Below are positions 38,296-47,306 of a stretch of DNA of 64,000 nucleotides, in pieces. Made by a program: the position numbers and the translations under genes. The notes beneath the pieces were generated by a model. The model saw only the letters and a program-made list of their open reading frames with translations. It was not told the origin of the DNA and did no database searches. Each line of letters starts with the position of its first letter. The first letter of the stretch is position 1. This DNA is from Candidatus Accumulibacter conexus (GTDB taxonomy: Bacteria; Pseudomonadota; Gammaproteobacteria; Burkholderiales; Rhodocyclaceae), in assembly GCA_017592775.1 (NCBI GenBank), contig JAGFNJ010000018.1, forward strand, positions 21,738-85,737, read 5' to 3'.

Positions 38296-38643
38296 TTAAA
38301 TTCTCCACAGAATCTGAAACGCCCAGCCGGCGTAGCCGACGAGCACCGTCGCCGTCGCGATCATCAGCAGCAGGCGCAAGCCATCCGGCTTGACGTAGTC
38401 CATCCAGATGTCGCGGATACCGATCCAAGCGTGGTAGAACACGCTGACCAGAAAGAGGAAAGTAGCAAACTTCATGAAGCCGTTGGCAAACACCGCCCGC
38501 CAGGCTTCGAAGGAATCCGGCCCGACAGCGCCGACGACGACCAGGAAGAGCAGCGTGTACACCGCCATGACGATGGCGGTCGCGCGCTGGATGATCCAGT
38601 CCTTGAGGCCGTAATGGGCCCCGACGAGAATGCGATTTACCAT
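38296..38643 (-). CDS. sdhD: Succinate dehydrogenase membrane anchor subunit D
   Basis: A 115-residue three-helix anchor that binds haem b and quinone with SdhC. Sequence marks are GLKDWIIQRATAIVMAVYTL and FYHAWIGIRDIWMDYVKPDGLRL, with the haem-ligand His region in the second helix. It overlaps sdhC by 7 bp and abuts sdhA. Confidence 0.93.
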   Translation of the reverse strand: MVNRILVGAHYGLKDWIIQRATAIVMAVYTLLFLVVVGAVGPDSFEAWRAVFANGFMKFATFLFLVSVFYHAWIGIRDIWMDYVKPDGLRLLLMIATATVLVGYAGWAFQILWRI

Positions 38644-39029
38644 AGCACCTTTGCTCCGATGATCAGCGTCAGGGCGATGCTGACGGCGAAAACGATCTTG
38701 CTCGAGAGGCGCGCCGCCTCGAGTTCAATCCCCTTGTGCAGGTCGAGCAGCAGGTAGCGGATGCCGGCGCAGAAGTGGTGCATGTAGAACCAGATCAGGC
38801 CGAGGAGAACGATCTTCGCCAGCGGATGACTCACCACCGCGCGCGCACCGGCGTAGCTTTCCGGTGACGCGAGGCTGCTCTGCAGCAGCCATAGGAGGAA
38901 GGGCAAGAGGAGAAACAGGGCTGCCCCGCTGATCCGGTGAATGATTGACAGGATACCCGGAAGCGGTAGCCTGATGGTCGGCAGGTCCAAGTTCTTTGGA
39001 CGCCTTTTCTTCACTGCCATCTCTGCCAT
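38637..39029 (-). CDS. sdhC: Succinate dehydrogenase cytochrome b556 subunit
   Basis: A 130-residue membrane subunit with the SdhC signature RPKNLDLPTIRLPLPGILSIIHRISGAALF (Ser/Arg at the quinone site) and HHFCAGIRYLLLDLHKG with the haem-ligand His. The ATG at 39029 is set 7 bases after AGGGGTGAC; a GTG three codons earlier is possible. First gene of sdhCDAB-sdhE-gltA, with a perfect TATAAT upstream. Confidence 0.93.
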   Translation of the reverse strand: MAEMAVKKRRPKNLDLPTIRLPLPGILSIIHRISGAALFLLLPFLLWLLQSSLASPESYAGARAVVSHPLAKIVLLGLIWFYMHHFCAGIRYLLLDLHKGIELEAARLSSKIVFAVSIALTLIIGAKVLW

Positions 39030-39091
39030 GAACGTCACCCCTCATGTGTAATGGGCCGGATGCACCACCCGCCCCCTCGATACCACGCGCG

Positions 39092-39114
39092 ATTATAGAC
39101 CATCGGCACGTGCC
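39092..39114 (-). promoter_or_regulatory. sdh promoter -10 box with adjacent palindrome
   Basis: A perfect TATAAT on the minus strand (39097-39092) lies 63 bp before the sdhC start. No strong -35 is seen. A perfect palindrome, GGCACGTGCC (39105-39114), fills the spacer between -10 and -35, where a bound regulator would block or activate polymerase. The weak -35 suggests that an activator may be needed. Confidence 0.6.
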
Positions 39115-39144
39115 TGACTCTCCCCGAATGCCGGCTGCAAGCCG

Positions 39145-39882
39145 TCAGCCGAGTTCGTTGTGATAGTGATAATTGCGTGTCGAATAGAAACCCCGCCGCC
39201 ACTCGACCGGCCGCGAACCATAGGTGAACGTCACTCGTTCGACGAGCAGCAGTGGGCTCCCCTCACTCACCTGCAGCAGCTCGGCGCTGACCCGGTCGGC
39301 GGCGATCGCGCGCAGGCGCTCGTCGGCGCGGATCATGCGCACGCCATAACGCGTCTCGAACAGGCTGTACAGTGACTCGCCGGAGCGCAGTGCCTCGAGC
39401 GACAGGTCGGGAAAGAGCTCGCTCGACAGATAGATCTCGTCGAAAACCACCGGCTCCTCGCCGAGCCTCAACAGGCGGCGAACGATGGTGATCGGCGCAC
39501 CCGCCTCGAGCGCCAGCGTGCGCGCCACATCAGGACCAGCCTTGGCGCGCCAGCACTCGAGCGGCAAGCTCTGCGCCACCGGCCGCTCCCCCTGATTGGG
39601 GACAAGGCGCAGGAAGCGGAAGGAAGACCCCGGATCACGGTGCGTGGCGACGAAGGTGCCCTTGCCCTGCTGGCGAACGAGCAGATGCTCGGCCGCCATC
39701 TCGTCGATGGCCTTGCGCACGGTGCCCTGGCTGACGCCGAAGCGCGCAGCGAGTTCCGACTCGCTCGGGATCGGGCTGCCGGGGCCCCACTCGCCGGACT
39801 CCAGCTGACGCAGGATCAATTCCTTGATCTGCCGATACAGCGGACTGAAGGTGGGTGAATGCAGTGACGACGACCGGCTCAT
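39145..39882 (-). CDS. GntR-family (HutC subfamily) transcriptional regulator
   Basis: A 245-residue regulator. The N-terminal winged helix ([27 protein letters not shown]...[35 protein letters not shown]) is followed by a UTRA ligand-binding domain ([42 protein letters not shown]). HutC-type members sense small metabolites. It stands between sdh and mdh, divergent from mdh, and is a good candidate regulator of this TCA cluster. The ATG at 39882 was chosen over a GTG at 39900 as the more usual family start. Confidence 0.85.
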   Translation of the reverse strand: MSRSSSLHSPTFSPLYRQIKELILRQLESGEWGPGSPIPSESELAARFGVSQGTVRKAIDEMAAEHLLVRQQGKGTFVATHRDPGSSFRFLRLVPNQGERPVAQSLPLECWRAKAGPDVARTLALEAGAPITIVRRLLRLGEEPVVFDEIYLSSELFPDLSLEALRSGESLYSLFETRYGVRMIRADERLRAIAADRVSAELLQVSEGSPLLLVERVTFTYGSRPVEWRRGFYSTRNYHYHNELG

Positions 39883-39933
39883 GGCTTGCCATTTCAGCAC
39901 AAATCGCGGGCTGCGTCCATCCTCTTTGAATCA

Positions 39934-39994
39934 AAACATATCATATATAAGACATAAGATATATTTGACACTGGCGAGCCAGGGATCTTATGAT
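39934..39994 (+). promoter_or_regulatory. mdh promoter with AT-rich operator-like region
   Basis: TTGACA (39965-39970) and TATGAT (39989-39994) are spaced by 18 bp, a near-consensus sigma-70 promoter about 100 bp before mdh. Immediately upstream, an AT-rich block holds a direct repeat ATAAGA-C-ATAAGA flanked by ATATAT on both sides. It stands out sharply from the GC-rich surroundings and lies next to the divergent GntR gene, so it is the likely operator. Confidence 0.65.
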
Positions 39995-40096
39995 TCACGC
40001 GATTTGCTGCCCCACCCGGCCAGAAGCCACTTGCGGGGCAAGGCCGATCGCCTTTTCGTCCACCCACTGCAAATTTCTCTCGACAGGAGCCGCATC

Positions 40097-41083
40097 ATGT
40101 CCAAAGCCCCCATGCGCGTCGCGGTCACCGGCGCCGCCGGCCAGATTGGTTACAGCCTGCTTTTCCGCATCGCCTCCGGCGAAATGCTCGGCCAGGATCA
40201 ACCGGTCATCCTTCAGCTGCTCGACCTGCCGCAAGCCCAGAAGGCCTGCCAGGGCGTGATGATGGAGCTGGAGGACTGCGCCTTCCCGCTGCTCGCCGGC
40301 ATGCTTGCCACCGATGATCCGAACGTCGCCTTCAAGGACGCCGACGTCTGCCTGCTGGTCGGCGCACGGCCACGCGGCCCGGGAATGGAGCGCGCCGACC
40401 TGCTGACCGCCAACGGCGCCATCTTCACCGTCCAGGGCAAGGCGATCGCCGAGAACGCCAACGAGAACGTGCGCGTCCTCGTCGTCGGCAACCCCTGCAA
40501 CACCAATGCACTGATCGCCGGCAGCGCCGCGCGCAAGGTCGGCCGCACCAACCCGGCCAACTATCACGGCATGCTGCGTCTCGACCACAATCGCGCGCTG
40601 TCGCAACTCGCCAACAAGACCGGTCGCCCGGTTGCCAGCTTCAAGCAGCTCGTCGTCTGGGGCAATCACTCGCCGACGATGTATGCCGACTATCGCAACT
40701 GCACCAGCAACGGCGACAACGTCAAGGCACTGATCAACGATCCGGTGTGGAACAACGACACCTTCCTGCCGACGGTCGGCAAGCGTGGCGCGGCGATCAT
40801 CGACGCCCGCGGCCTCTCGTCCGCCGCTTCGGCCGCCAATGCGGCGATCGATCACATGCGTGACTGGGTTCTCGGCTCCGACGAATGGGTGACCATGGGT
40901 GTCCCCTCCGACGGTTCGTACGACATCCCGGCCGGCATCGTCTTCGGCTTCCCCTGCGAATGCAAGGGCGGCGCGTTCAAGATCATCCAGGGACTCGCCA
41001 TCGACGACTACTCGCGCGACAAGCTGAACAAGACGCTCAAGGAACTGACCGAAGAGCGTGACGCGGTCCAGCACATGCTGTAA
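40097..41083 (+). CDS. mdh: Malate dehydrogenase
   Basis: NAD-dependent malate/oxaloacetate interconversion. The 328 residues belong to the cytosolic-like bacterial group: [25 protein letters not shown] (NAD site), [15 protein letters not shown] (active-site loop Arg), [10 protein letters not shown], and the catalytic His in [14 protein letters not shown]. The ATG has a CAGGAG site; the longer open frame upstream is promoter DNA. It is followed by a strong intrinsic terminator. Confidence 0.97.
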   Translation: MSKAPMRVAVTGAAGQIGYSLLFRIASGEMLGQDQPVILQLLDLPQAQKACQGVMMELEDCAFPLLAGMLATDDPNVAFKDADVCLLVGARPRGPGMERADLLTANGAIFTVQGKAIAENANENVRVLVVGNPCNTNALIAGSAARKVGRTNPANYHGMLRLDHNRALSQLANKTGRPVASFKQLVVWGNHSPTMYADYRNCTSNGDNVKALINDPVWNNDTFLPTVGKRGAAIIDARGLSSAASAANAAIDHMRDWVLGSDEWVTMGVPSDGSYDIPAGIVFGFPCECKGGAFKIIQGLAIDDYSRDKLNKTLKELTEERDAVQHML

Positions 41084-41105
41084 GCAACAGCCTGCCGACT
41101 GTCAG

Positions 41106-41132
41106 CCGCGGCTTCGGCCGCGGTTTTTTTTT
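41106..41132 (+). terminator. Intrinsic terminator of mdh
   Basis: CCGCGGC, a TTCG tetraloop, GCCGCGG, then nine T residues. A textbook Rho-independent terminator, 22 bp past the mdh stop. Confidence 0.93.
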
Positions 41133-41196
41133 GCGCCTGCGCAGCGCCGCCGCGCGCTAGAATGGCGACTCGCCAACACTGCCCTGCCGACCATCG

Positions 41197-42180
41197 ATGC
41201 GCCACCCGAGCCAGGTTCTCTTCGCGGGCGAGAAGCCCTTCCCGATGCTGCCCGCCGTCGACCACTACGCCGGCTCCGAAAAGCTGATCGCCAAGGCGCT
41301 GCAACTGCAGCGCCAGATCGGCCCGATCTTCGACCTCACCTGCGACTGCGAGGACGGTGCCGTCGCCGGTGCCGACCGCGAGCACGCCGAGATGGTGGCG
41401 CGCGTCATCATGAGCGAGGACAACCGGCACGGCCGCGTCGGCGCCCGCATCCACGACATCCGTCACCCCGCGTGGCAGCAGGACATCGAGATCATCGTCG
41501 GTACGGCCGGCCAGCGGCTGGCCTTCCTGACGCTGCCCAAGGTCGGTGGTCTGGCAGACGTCCGCGAGCAGTTGCGCGTCGTGCAGCGCGTCGCCGCAGC
41601 CGCCGGCCTCGAACGGACGATCCCGCTGCATGTCCTGATCGAGACCCATACGGCGCTGCGTGAGGCATGGCAGATCGCCGCCCTGCCCGCGGTCGAATCG
41701 CTGGACTTCGGCCTGATGGATTTCGTCAGCGCGCACCATGGCGCGATCCCCGGGTCGGCGATGAAGAGCCCCGGCCAGTTCGACCACCCATTGGTCGCGC
41801 GCGCCAAGTGCGAGATCGCCACCGCCGCGCTGGCCAACGGCGTCGTCCCGTCGCACAACGTCACCACCGAGCTGCGCGACCTCGATCTCATCCACCAGGA
41901 CGCACTGCGTGCGCGCACCGAGTTCGGCTACCTGCGGATGTGGAGCATCCACCCGAACCAGATCGTGCCGATCTTCGAGGCGATGTGCCCCGACTTCTCC
42001 GAAGTCGAGGAGGCCACCGCCATCCTCGCTGCCGCGCAGGACGGCGACTGGGGGCCGATCCAGCACCACGGCCGCTTGCACGACCGCGCCTCGTACCGCT
42101 ATTACTGGGAGCTTCTCGCACGCGCCCGCGCCACCGGCATGCAGTTGCCGGAAGCCGCCCGACAGCGCTTCTTCGCCTGA
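41197..42180 (+). CDS. HpcH/HpaI-family CoA-ester lyase (CitE/malyl-CoA lyase-like)
   Basis: A 327-residue TIM-barrel lyase. LTCDCEDGAVAG has the acidic Mg-binding residues, IETHTALREAWQIAAL the catalytic Glu region, and WSIHPNQIVPIFEAM the C-terminal lid common to CitE-like and malyl-CoA lyases. Family members cleave or hydrolyse (S)-citramalyl-, malyl- or citryl-CoA. It sits just after mdh but behind a terminator, so it has separate transcription; a TAGAAT at 41158 could be its -10. The exact substrate is uncertain. Confidence 0.82.
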   Translation: MRHPSQVLFAGEKPFPMLPAVDHYAGSEKLIAKALQLQRQIGPIFDLTCDCEDGAVAGADREHAEMVARVIMSEDNRHGRVGARIHDIRHPAWQQDIEIIVGTAGQRLAFLTLPKVGGLADVREQLRVVQRVAAAAGLERTIPLHVLIETHTALREAWQIAALPAVESLDFGLMDFVSAHHGAIPGSAMKSPGQFDHPLVARAKCEIATAALANGVVPSHNVTTELRDLDLIHQDALRARTEFGYLRMWSIHPNQIVPIFEAMCPDFSEVEEATAILAAAQDGDWGPIQHHGRLHDRASYRYYWELLARARATGMQLPEAARQRFFA

Positions 42181-42184
42181 AGCG

Positions 42185-42595
42185 ATGGGTCTGTCGGCGC
42201 TGACGGCGCAACTGATCGACTTTCGCGAACAGCGAAACTGGGCCCAGTTCCACAGCCTGCGCAACCTCATCGTCTCGCTCAACCTCGAGGCAGCCGAACT
42301 CCTCGAACTGACCCAGTGGAAGAGCGACGCCGAGGTCGCCGCGCTGTCCGCGAGCGCCGCCACCCGCGAGGCGTTGCGCGACGAATGCGCCGACGTGCTG
42401 CTCTACCTGCTGCTGATCGCCGAGCGCGCCGGCATCGACCTCGAGGAAGCGGCACGCGCCAAGCTGCTGAAGAACGCTGCGCGCTACCCGGTCGGGACCA
42501 GCTACGGCAGCAGCCGCAAGTACGACCAGTTGCCGCCCGACGACGGCGGCGACCGGCCCACAGCCGACTTCACGGAGCCTCACCCTCGAGCGTGA
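42185..42595 (+). CDS. MazG-like nucleotide pyrophosphohydrolase
   Basis: A 136-residue all-alpha NTP pyrophosphatase. LNLEAAELLELTQWKSD supplies the EExxE-type metal ligands and RDECADVLLYLLLIAERAGIDL the second ExxD helix. These short members resemble dCTP pyrophosphatases that sanitise nucleotide pools. It starts 4 bp after the lyase stop, so the two are co-transcribed, and its 3' end overlaps the convergent rlmJ by 26 bp. Confidence 0.85.
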   Translation: MGLSALTAQLIDFREQRNWAQFHSLRNLIVSLNLEAAELLELTQWKSDAEVAALSASAATREALRDECADVLLYLLLIAERAGIDLEEAARAKLLKNAARYPVGTSYGSSRKYDQLPPDDGGDRPTADFTEPHPRA

Positions 42596-43415
42596 AGGCG
42601 GCGCCGGCGTCCACCGCCAGCACCTGCCGCAGCCACGGCAGCGACTCCTGCAGCGTCGCCTGCAGCGTCCACGGCGGATTGATCACGAAGAGGCCGCTGC
42701 CGTGCATGCCAAAACCATCGGCAGCCGGCGTCCGCACGCGCAGGCTGACGTGCAGCCACCTCGCGGCCGACAGGCGTTTCAGCCGTGACGGCAGTTCGTG
42801 CGCTTCCAGCTTGCTCAGCAGCGGGTACCAGAGCAGGTAGCTGCCGCCGGGAAAACGCTGCAGGCTGTCCTTGAGCGCCAGCACGACACGCTCGTAATCG
42901 CGCCGTTCCTCGTACGGCGGGTCGATCAGCACCAGCCCCCGCCGCGGCGGGGGCGGCAGCAGCCCCTTCAGGGCGGCGAAGCCGTCCACCTCATCGACCA
43001 GCACCTGCCGGTCGCAATCGCGGAAGTTCTCGCGCAGCCGCAGCACCTCGCGGCTGTGCAGCTCGCACAGCCGCAGCCGGTCGTGCGCGCGCAGCGTCCA
43101 CAGCGCGAAAGTCGGCGACCCCGGGTAAATCTTCAGGCGGCCGTCCGGGTTCGCCCGGCGGACGAGATCGACGTAGTCAGCGACCGCCGGCGGCAGATCC
43201 TTGCGCAGCCAGAGGCGGCCGATGCCGTCACGATGTTCGCCGAGCTTCGTCGCCGCCGGCGAGTCGAGCGCGTAACTGCCGGCGCCGGCGTGCGTATCGA
43301 TGTACCAGAACGCCTTGTCCTTCTGCGCCAGATGGCGAGCCATCTGCACCAGAATCAGGTGTTTGAGGACATCGGCGTGGTTGCCGGCATGAAAGGCGTG
43401 ACGGTAACTCAGCAC
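42570..43415 (-). CDS. rlmJ: RlmJ, 23S rRNA (adenine-2030 N6) methyltransferase
   Basis: A 281-residue SAM-dependent methyltransferase. The N-terminus LSYRHAFHAGNHADVLKH and YIDTHAGAGSYAL (SAM site) are diagnostic of RlmJ, and the catalytic NPPY-type motif appears as IDPPYEER. The start is a GTG, as required by the family N-terminus. It overlaps the convergent MazG-like gene at the 3' end. Confidence 0.93.
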   Translation of the reverse strand: MLSYRHAFHAGNHADVLKHLILVQMARHLAQKDKAFWYIDTHAGAGSYALDSPAATKLGEHRDGIGRLWLRKDLPPAVADYVDLVRRANPDGRLKIYPGSPTFALWTLRAHDRLRLCELHSREVLRLRENFRDCDRQVLVDEVDGFAALKGLLPPPPRRGLVLIDPPYEERRDYERVVLALKDSLQRFPGGSYLLWYPLLSKLEAHELPSRLKRLSAARWLHVSLRVRTPAADGFGMHGSGLFVINPPWTLQATLQESLPWLRQVLAVDAGAAFTLEGEAP

Positions 43416-43468
43416 CGCCTATCGCCCTGATCTGCTGTGAACGACGCCGCCGTGCGCCGGCAACGCGC

Positions 43469-44716
43469 TCACTGGTCAGGAACCCGGACCTGACCGTCGG
43501 TACTGAACTGGTAGTCGCGAAAGATGTGCTCGGCGTCGAGCAACTGGTAGCTGCCGTCCGGCAGACGGCGCGACGTGTCCTTCAGCCGGTAGGCGTAGTG
43601 ACCGCAGGTCCAGCAGTCGAAGTTGCGCATCTGCGTACACAGGCAGGTCTTGTCCTGCACCGAGATGCGCTTGACACCGGGGTTGGCCGCCACCTCGCGG
43701 TTGTAGGCGCTGATGTACGAGCAGTTGCCGGTACTGTCGAGCAGGTAGCCGTAGGCCTCACAGTTCGGCCGGATGCCGTCACCGATCGCCGGGCTGTTGC
43801 TCAGCATGCGCATCGGGTAGCCGGTGGGCGAGATCTGGTTGACCTCGATCTGGTCCTCGCTGGCGGCAAAATAGCGCTGCTTGACATCCTCCGGCAGGCC
43901 GCACTCGCGGGAGACGGTGAAGCGCGTCGCCACCTGCACCGCGGCGGCACCCTGGTCGAGGAACGAGACGGCGTCGCTGCCGGTGAAGATGCCGCCCGCC
44001 GGGATCAGCGGAATGTCCAGTTGCTCCGCCTGCAGGTAGCGATGGATCTCGCTGAAGATCGTCGCCAGGTCGTACTGCGCCCAGTCCATGCCGAAACCGA
44101 GGTGGCCACCGGCCAGCGGTCCCTCGACGATGACGTAGTCGGGCAGGCGGTTGCTGCGCGCCGTCTTGCGCAGGAAGAGCTGCAGCGCGCGCAGCGAGGA
44201 AACGATGATCCCCAGCTTGGCATCACGAAAGCGCGGATGGTCCTCGATCAGCGCGAACGATCCGAGATGCAGGCCGGCGGCCAGGGTGATGCCGTCGATG
44301 CCGGCGTCGAGCGCCGCCGCCATGCGCACGCGCAGCGTTTCGCGCGGCGAGTTCATCGTCAGTTTTTCCATGCAGTTGACGAAGATCAGGCCGTCACCGC
44401 GCTTCGCCTCCATCGTTCGCCCGATGTGCATGTGCGTCGCTTCGGCAAGCTGATCGAGATCGAAGCGGACCACCGACTTGTCGGAATTGGCGACGTTGAA
44501 TTTGTACTGCTGCAGCTTGTCCTTGACGAACTTGGCGTTGAACCGGCGATCGGCGACGGTGTTGACCATCGCATCGGAGATGTGGCCGATGCCGCCCAGC
44601 CGGGCTGCCTCGAGCGCCAGTTCGGCGGTCGAGATGTCGACCCCCATGCCGCCGATCACGATCGGCACCAGTTCCCTCTTGCCGAACCGCAAGCGAAAAT
44701 CATCAACGCGCTTCAT
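43469..44716 (-). CDS. Nitronate monooxygenase-like FMN protein (2-nitropropane dioxygenase family)
   Basis: A 415-residue TIM-barrel flavoprotein. PIVIGGMGVDISTAELALEAARLGGIGHIS is the family N-terminus; VEGPLAGGHLGFG and IPAGGIFTGSDAVSFLDQGAAAVQVATRF form the phosphate-binding loops. A C-terminal insertion is Cys-rich (KTCLCTQMRNFDCWTCGHY), unlike classic nitronate monooxygenases; it may bind metal. The ATG at 44716 follows GGAAGG and removes 11 non-conserved codons. The physiological substrate is unclear. Confidence 0.8.
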   Translation of the reverse strand: MKRVDDFRLRFGKRELVPIVIGGMGVDISTAELALEAARLGGIGHISDAMVNTVADRRFNAKFVKDKLQQYKFNVANSDKSVVRFDLDQLAEATHMHIGRTMEAKRGDGLIFVNCMEKLTMNSPRETLRVRMAAALDAGIDGITLAAGLHLGSFALIEDHPRFRDAKLGIIVSSLRALQLFLRKTARSNRLPDYVIVEGPLAGGHLGFGMDWAQYDLATIFSEIHRYLQAEQLDIPLIPAGGIFTGSDAVSFLDQGAAAVQVATRFTVSRECGLPEDVKQRYFAASEDQIEVNQISPTGYPMRMLSNSPAIGDGIRPNCEAYGYLLDSTGNCSYISAYNREVAANPGVKRISVQDKTCLCTQMRNFDCWTCGHYAYRLKDTSRRLPDGSYQLLDAEHIFRDYQFSTDGQVRVPDQ

Positions 44717-44952
44717 CCACTTCCTTCCCAAGCCGGGCCTGCGCCCCACAGCTCGGACTGCAGGTGATCATCGAAAAGGCTCAAGGCCAGAATTATCGCT
44801 CATCGCGCGCACGTGTGGCGCCCTGCGGCGCGTGAAATCACCGTCTTCACTCCGCCCGTCGCGAATTCGCCACGCACCGGCCGTCGCCATCCGGAGCGGC
44901 AGCCGGCGGCGTGTATCATGATGCCCTCAGCCATGCCGGATGAAAGGCGACG

Positions 44953-45597
44953 ATGACCGACTGCAGCCACCCCGATCCCGCCGGCGCCAGCACCGGCACG
45001 ATCGGCATTCCGCGCCAGCAGCCATTCGATGCAGCGGCCTTCGAAAGAGCGGTCCTCGACCTGCTGCGCGCCTGCGGCATCGCCGCCGCTGCCGAACACA
45101 TGGGACGCACGCCGCAGCGCGTGCGCGAACTCTGGCAGCGTCGCCTGCTCGGCGGCTACGATCTCGATCCGGCGACCGCCCTCGGCGACGGCTTCGCCGA
45201 CCAGCGCAGCGACCTCGTCATCGTCCGCGGCATCGCCGTGCATGGCGTCTGCCCGCACCACCTGCTGCCGTTTCGCGGCGTCGCCCATGTCGCCTACCTG
45301 CCGGGCGGACGCCTGCACGGCTTCGGTCGCATCGCGCGCATGGTCGACGCCATCGGCCACCGCTTCACCTACCAGGAATGGATGACGCGCGACATCGCCG
45401 AGGCGCTGATGCGGCACGGCAGGGCGCGCGGCGCCGCCTGCGTCATCGAGGCCGAGCAGTTGTGCCTGCTGCTCGGCGAGGACCGCCGCGGCGACGAGCG
45501 TGTGATCACGCAGTCCTTCTGCGGCGACTTCGAACACTCGCCGCAGTTGCGCAGCGAGTTCCAGCGCGCCATCGCCGGCAGCCGCCGCCACGACTGA
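44953..45597 (+). CDS. folE: GTP cyclohydrolase I (FolE type)
   Basis: First enzyme of tetrahydrofolate/pterin synthesis, converting GTP to dihydroneopterin triphosphate. The 214 residues have the zinc and substrate motif VHGVCPHHLLPFRG, GRIARMVDAIGHRFTYQE, and the second zinc Cys in AEQLCLLLGE, where Gln replaces the usual His. DERVITQSFCG matches the C-terminal active-site part. The divergence suggests a paralogue rather than the main folate enzyme. A TATCAT at 44914-44919 may be its -10. Confidence 0.85.
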   Translation: MTDCSHPDPAGASTGTIGIPRQQPFDAAAFERAVLDLLRACGIAAAAEHMGRTPQRVRELWQRRLLGGYDLDPATALGDGFADQRSDLVIVRGIAVHGVCPHHLLPFRGVAHVAYLPGGRLHGFGRIARMVDAIGHRFTYQEWMTRDIAEALMRHGRARGAACVIEAEQLCLLLGEDRRGDERVITQSFCGDFEHSPQLRSEFQRAIAGSRRHD

Positions 45598-45615
45598 AGG
45601 CCGCGCCGACGCCGC

Positions 45616-46443
45616 TCAGTCGCGGAAGCGCGGCGGCCGCCGTTCGCGCATCGCCGTCATCGCCTCGTCGAGGTCGGCCGACATCAGCATCGCCGCGTTC
45701 CAGGTCGCGACATGGTTCAGGCCGTCGGCGACCGAATGGTCACGGCCATAGTTCAGCATCTCCTTGGTGCCGCGAATCGCCAGCGGCGACTTGCCGGCGA
45801 TGCTGCGGGCAATCTCGCGCACGCCGGCGAGCAACTCGTCGCGGCCAACGAAAACGCGATTGACGAGACCGATGCGCGCCGCCTCGGCGGCATCGACGCT
45901 GCGGCCGGTGTAGGCCAGCTCGCGCGCGACGCCGTCGGCGATCAGTTTCGGCAGCCGCTGCAGCGTGCCGACGTCCGCGGTCATCCCGACATCGATCTCG
46001 CGCACCGAGAACTGCGCGTCAGCGGCCGCGTAACGCATGTCGCAGCAGGTCACGAGATCGATCGCGCCACCGATGCAGGCACCATGGATCGCCGCCAGCA
46101 CCGGCTTGCGACAGCGCTCGACGCTCGTCAGGCAATCCTGCAGGTCGAGGATCAGCCGCCGCAGCGCCTCGCGGCTGCGCGCCGGGTCGGCGTCGGCAAC
46201 CACCGCCGCGACACTGGCCAGCATCGCCAAGTCGATGCCGGCGCAGAAATTGCGGCCGGCGCCGGCGAGCACGACGACGCGCACCGCCGGCGTCGCATCC
46301 GCCCAATTGCTGGCGATGCGCAACTCCTGCCACATCGCCTCGTTCAGCGCGTTCGAACGTTCGGGACGGTTGAGACGAAGCTCGGCAACGCCCGCGTCCA
46401 GTTCGATCGCCAACGTCGTCAATTGTGGAATGGTCGTACTCAT
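45616..46443 (-). CDS. Enoyl-CoA hydratase/isomerase (crotonase) family protein
   Basis: A 275-residue crotonase. VAELRLNRPERSNALN, the oxyanion-hole motif GRNFCAGIDL, and AIHGACIGGAIDLVTCCDMRYAA are conserved. AQFSVREIDVGMTADVGTLQRLPK has Glu and Asp at the catalytic positions typical of dienoyl-CoA isomerases (ECH1-like) rather than plain hydratases. An AGGAGAAG site precedes the ATG. It is convergent with folE across 18 bp. Confidence 0.88.
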   Translation of the reverse strand: MSTTIPQLTTLAIELDAGVAELRLNRPERSNALNEAMWQELRIASNWADATPAVRVVVLAGAGRNFCAGIDLAMLASVAAVVADADPARSREALRRLILDLQDCLTSVERCRKPVLAAIHGACIGGAIDLVTCCDMRYAAADAQFSVREIDVGMTADVGTLQRLPKLIADGVARELAYTGRSVDAAEAARIGLVNRVFVGRDELLAGVREIARSIAGKSPLAIRGTKEMLNYGRDHSVADGLNHVATWNAAMLMSADLDEAMTAMRERRPPRFRD

Positions 46444-46619
46444 CGCTTCTCCTGAAGATCACGCTGGTGGCTGGCCGGGACGCTGCGCGCGCCGGCGCCG
46501 GACGGCGCGCAACGCCGACGCAGTGTACCCGATCGGCTCGCCGGACTGGCGGCAGCCGCCGCCTGGGGTCGCGGAAAATGCGCGACAATCGCGGCAACTC
46601 CCGCCCTCCCTGCCGCACG

Positions 46620-47306
46620 ATGCCGCAGCACCTGCCCTCGACACTCGCCGCCCTGCCCTACGCGCCGCCAGCCGACGACGGCCTCGACATCGTGTACCGC
46701 GACGCGTCGCTGCTGCTGGTCAACAAGCCGGCTGGCCTGCTCGCCGTACCCGGCCGCGGCGACGGCAAGGACGACTGCCTGCTGCGGCGCGTGCAGGCAG
46801 TCGTCGCCGACGCGCTGATCGTCCATCGCCTCGACCTGCACACCTCCGGCCTGCTGCTCCTGGCGCGCGGCCGCGAGATGCAGCGGCGGCTCGCCGGCGA
46901 CTTCGCCGCACGCCGGGTGCACAAGCGCTACCTGGCGGTGGTCAGCGGGCGCCTGCCGGCGGCGCGCGGCGAGATCGACCTGCCGCTCGCCGCCGACTGG
47001 CCGCGACGGCCACGGCAGCGGGTCGACCGGCTGGCCGGCAAACCCGCGCTGACCCGCTACCAGGTGCTCGGCCACGACCCCGCGAGCAACCGCTCGCGGC
47101 TGGCCCTCTTTCCCGAAACCGGCCGCACCCACCAGTTGCGCGTCCACCTGCAGGCTCTCGGCCATGCCATCGTCGGCGACCTGCTCTATGGCGACGCCAG
47201 CGGCGCGGGCGATGCCGGCCGGCTGCTGCTGCACGCCGACCAGTTGCGCTTCATCCATCCCGCCAGCGGCAGGCTGCTCTGCGTGGACTCGCCGGCGCCG
47301 TTCTGA
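46620..47306 (+). CDS. RluA-family pseudouridine synthase
   Basis: A 228-residue enzyme that isomerises uridine in rRNA and/or tRNA. The catalytic Asp is in VHRLDLHTSGLLLLA; LLLVNKPAGLLAVPGRG is the opening strand, and RLALFPETGRTHQLRVHLQALGHAIVGDLLYG is the C-terminal signature. Its size, without an S4 domain, points to RluA (23S U746 / tRNA U32), but other small members are possible. The ATG at 46620 was chosen by alignment to the family; an upstream in-frame ATG at 46578 exists. Confidence 0.9.
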   Translation: MPQHLPSTLAALPYAPPADDGLDIVYRDASLLLVNKPAGLLAVPGRGDGKDDCLLRRVQAVVADALIVHRLDLHTSGLLLLARGREMQRRLAGDFAARRVHKRYLAVVSGRLPAARGEIDLPLAADWPRRPRQRVDRLAGKPALTRYQVLGHDPASNRSRLALFPETGRTHQLRVHLQALGHAIVGDLLYGDASGAGDAGRLLLHADQLRFIHPASGRLLCVDSPAPF

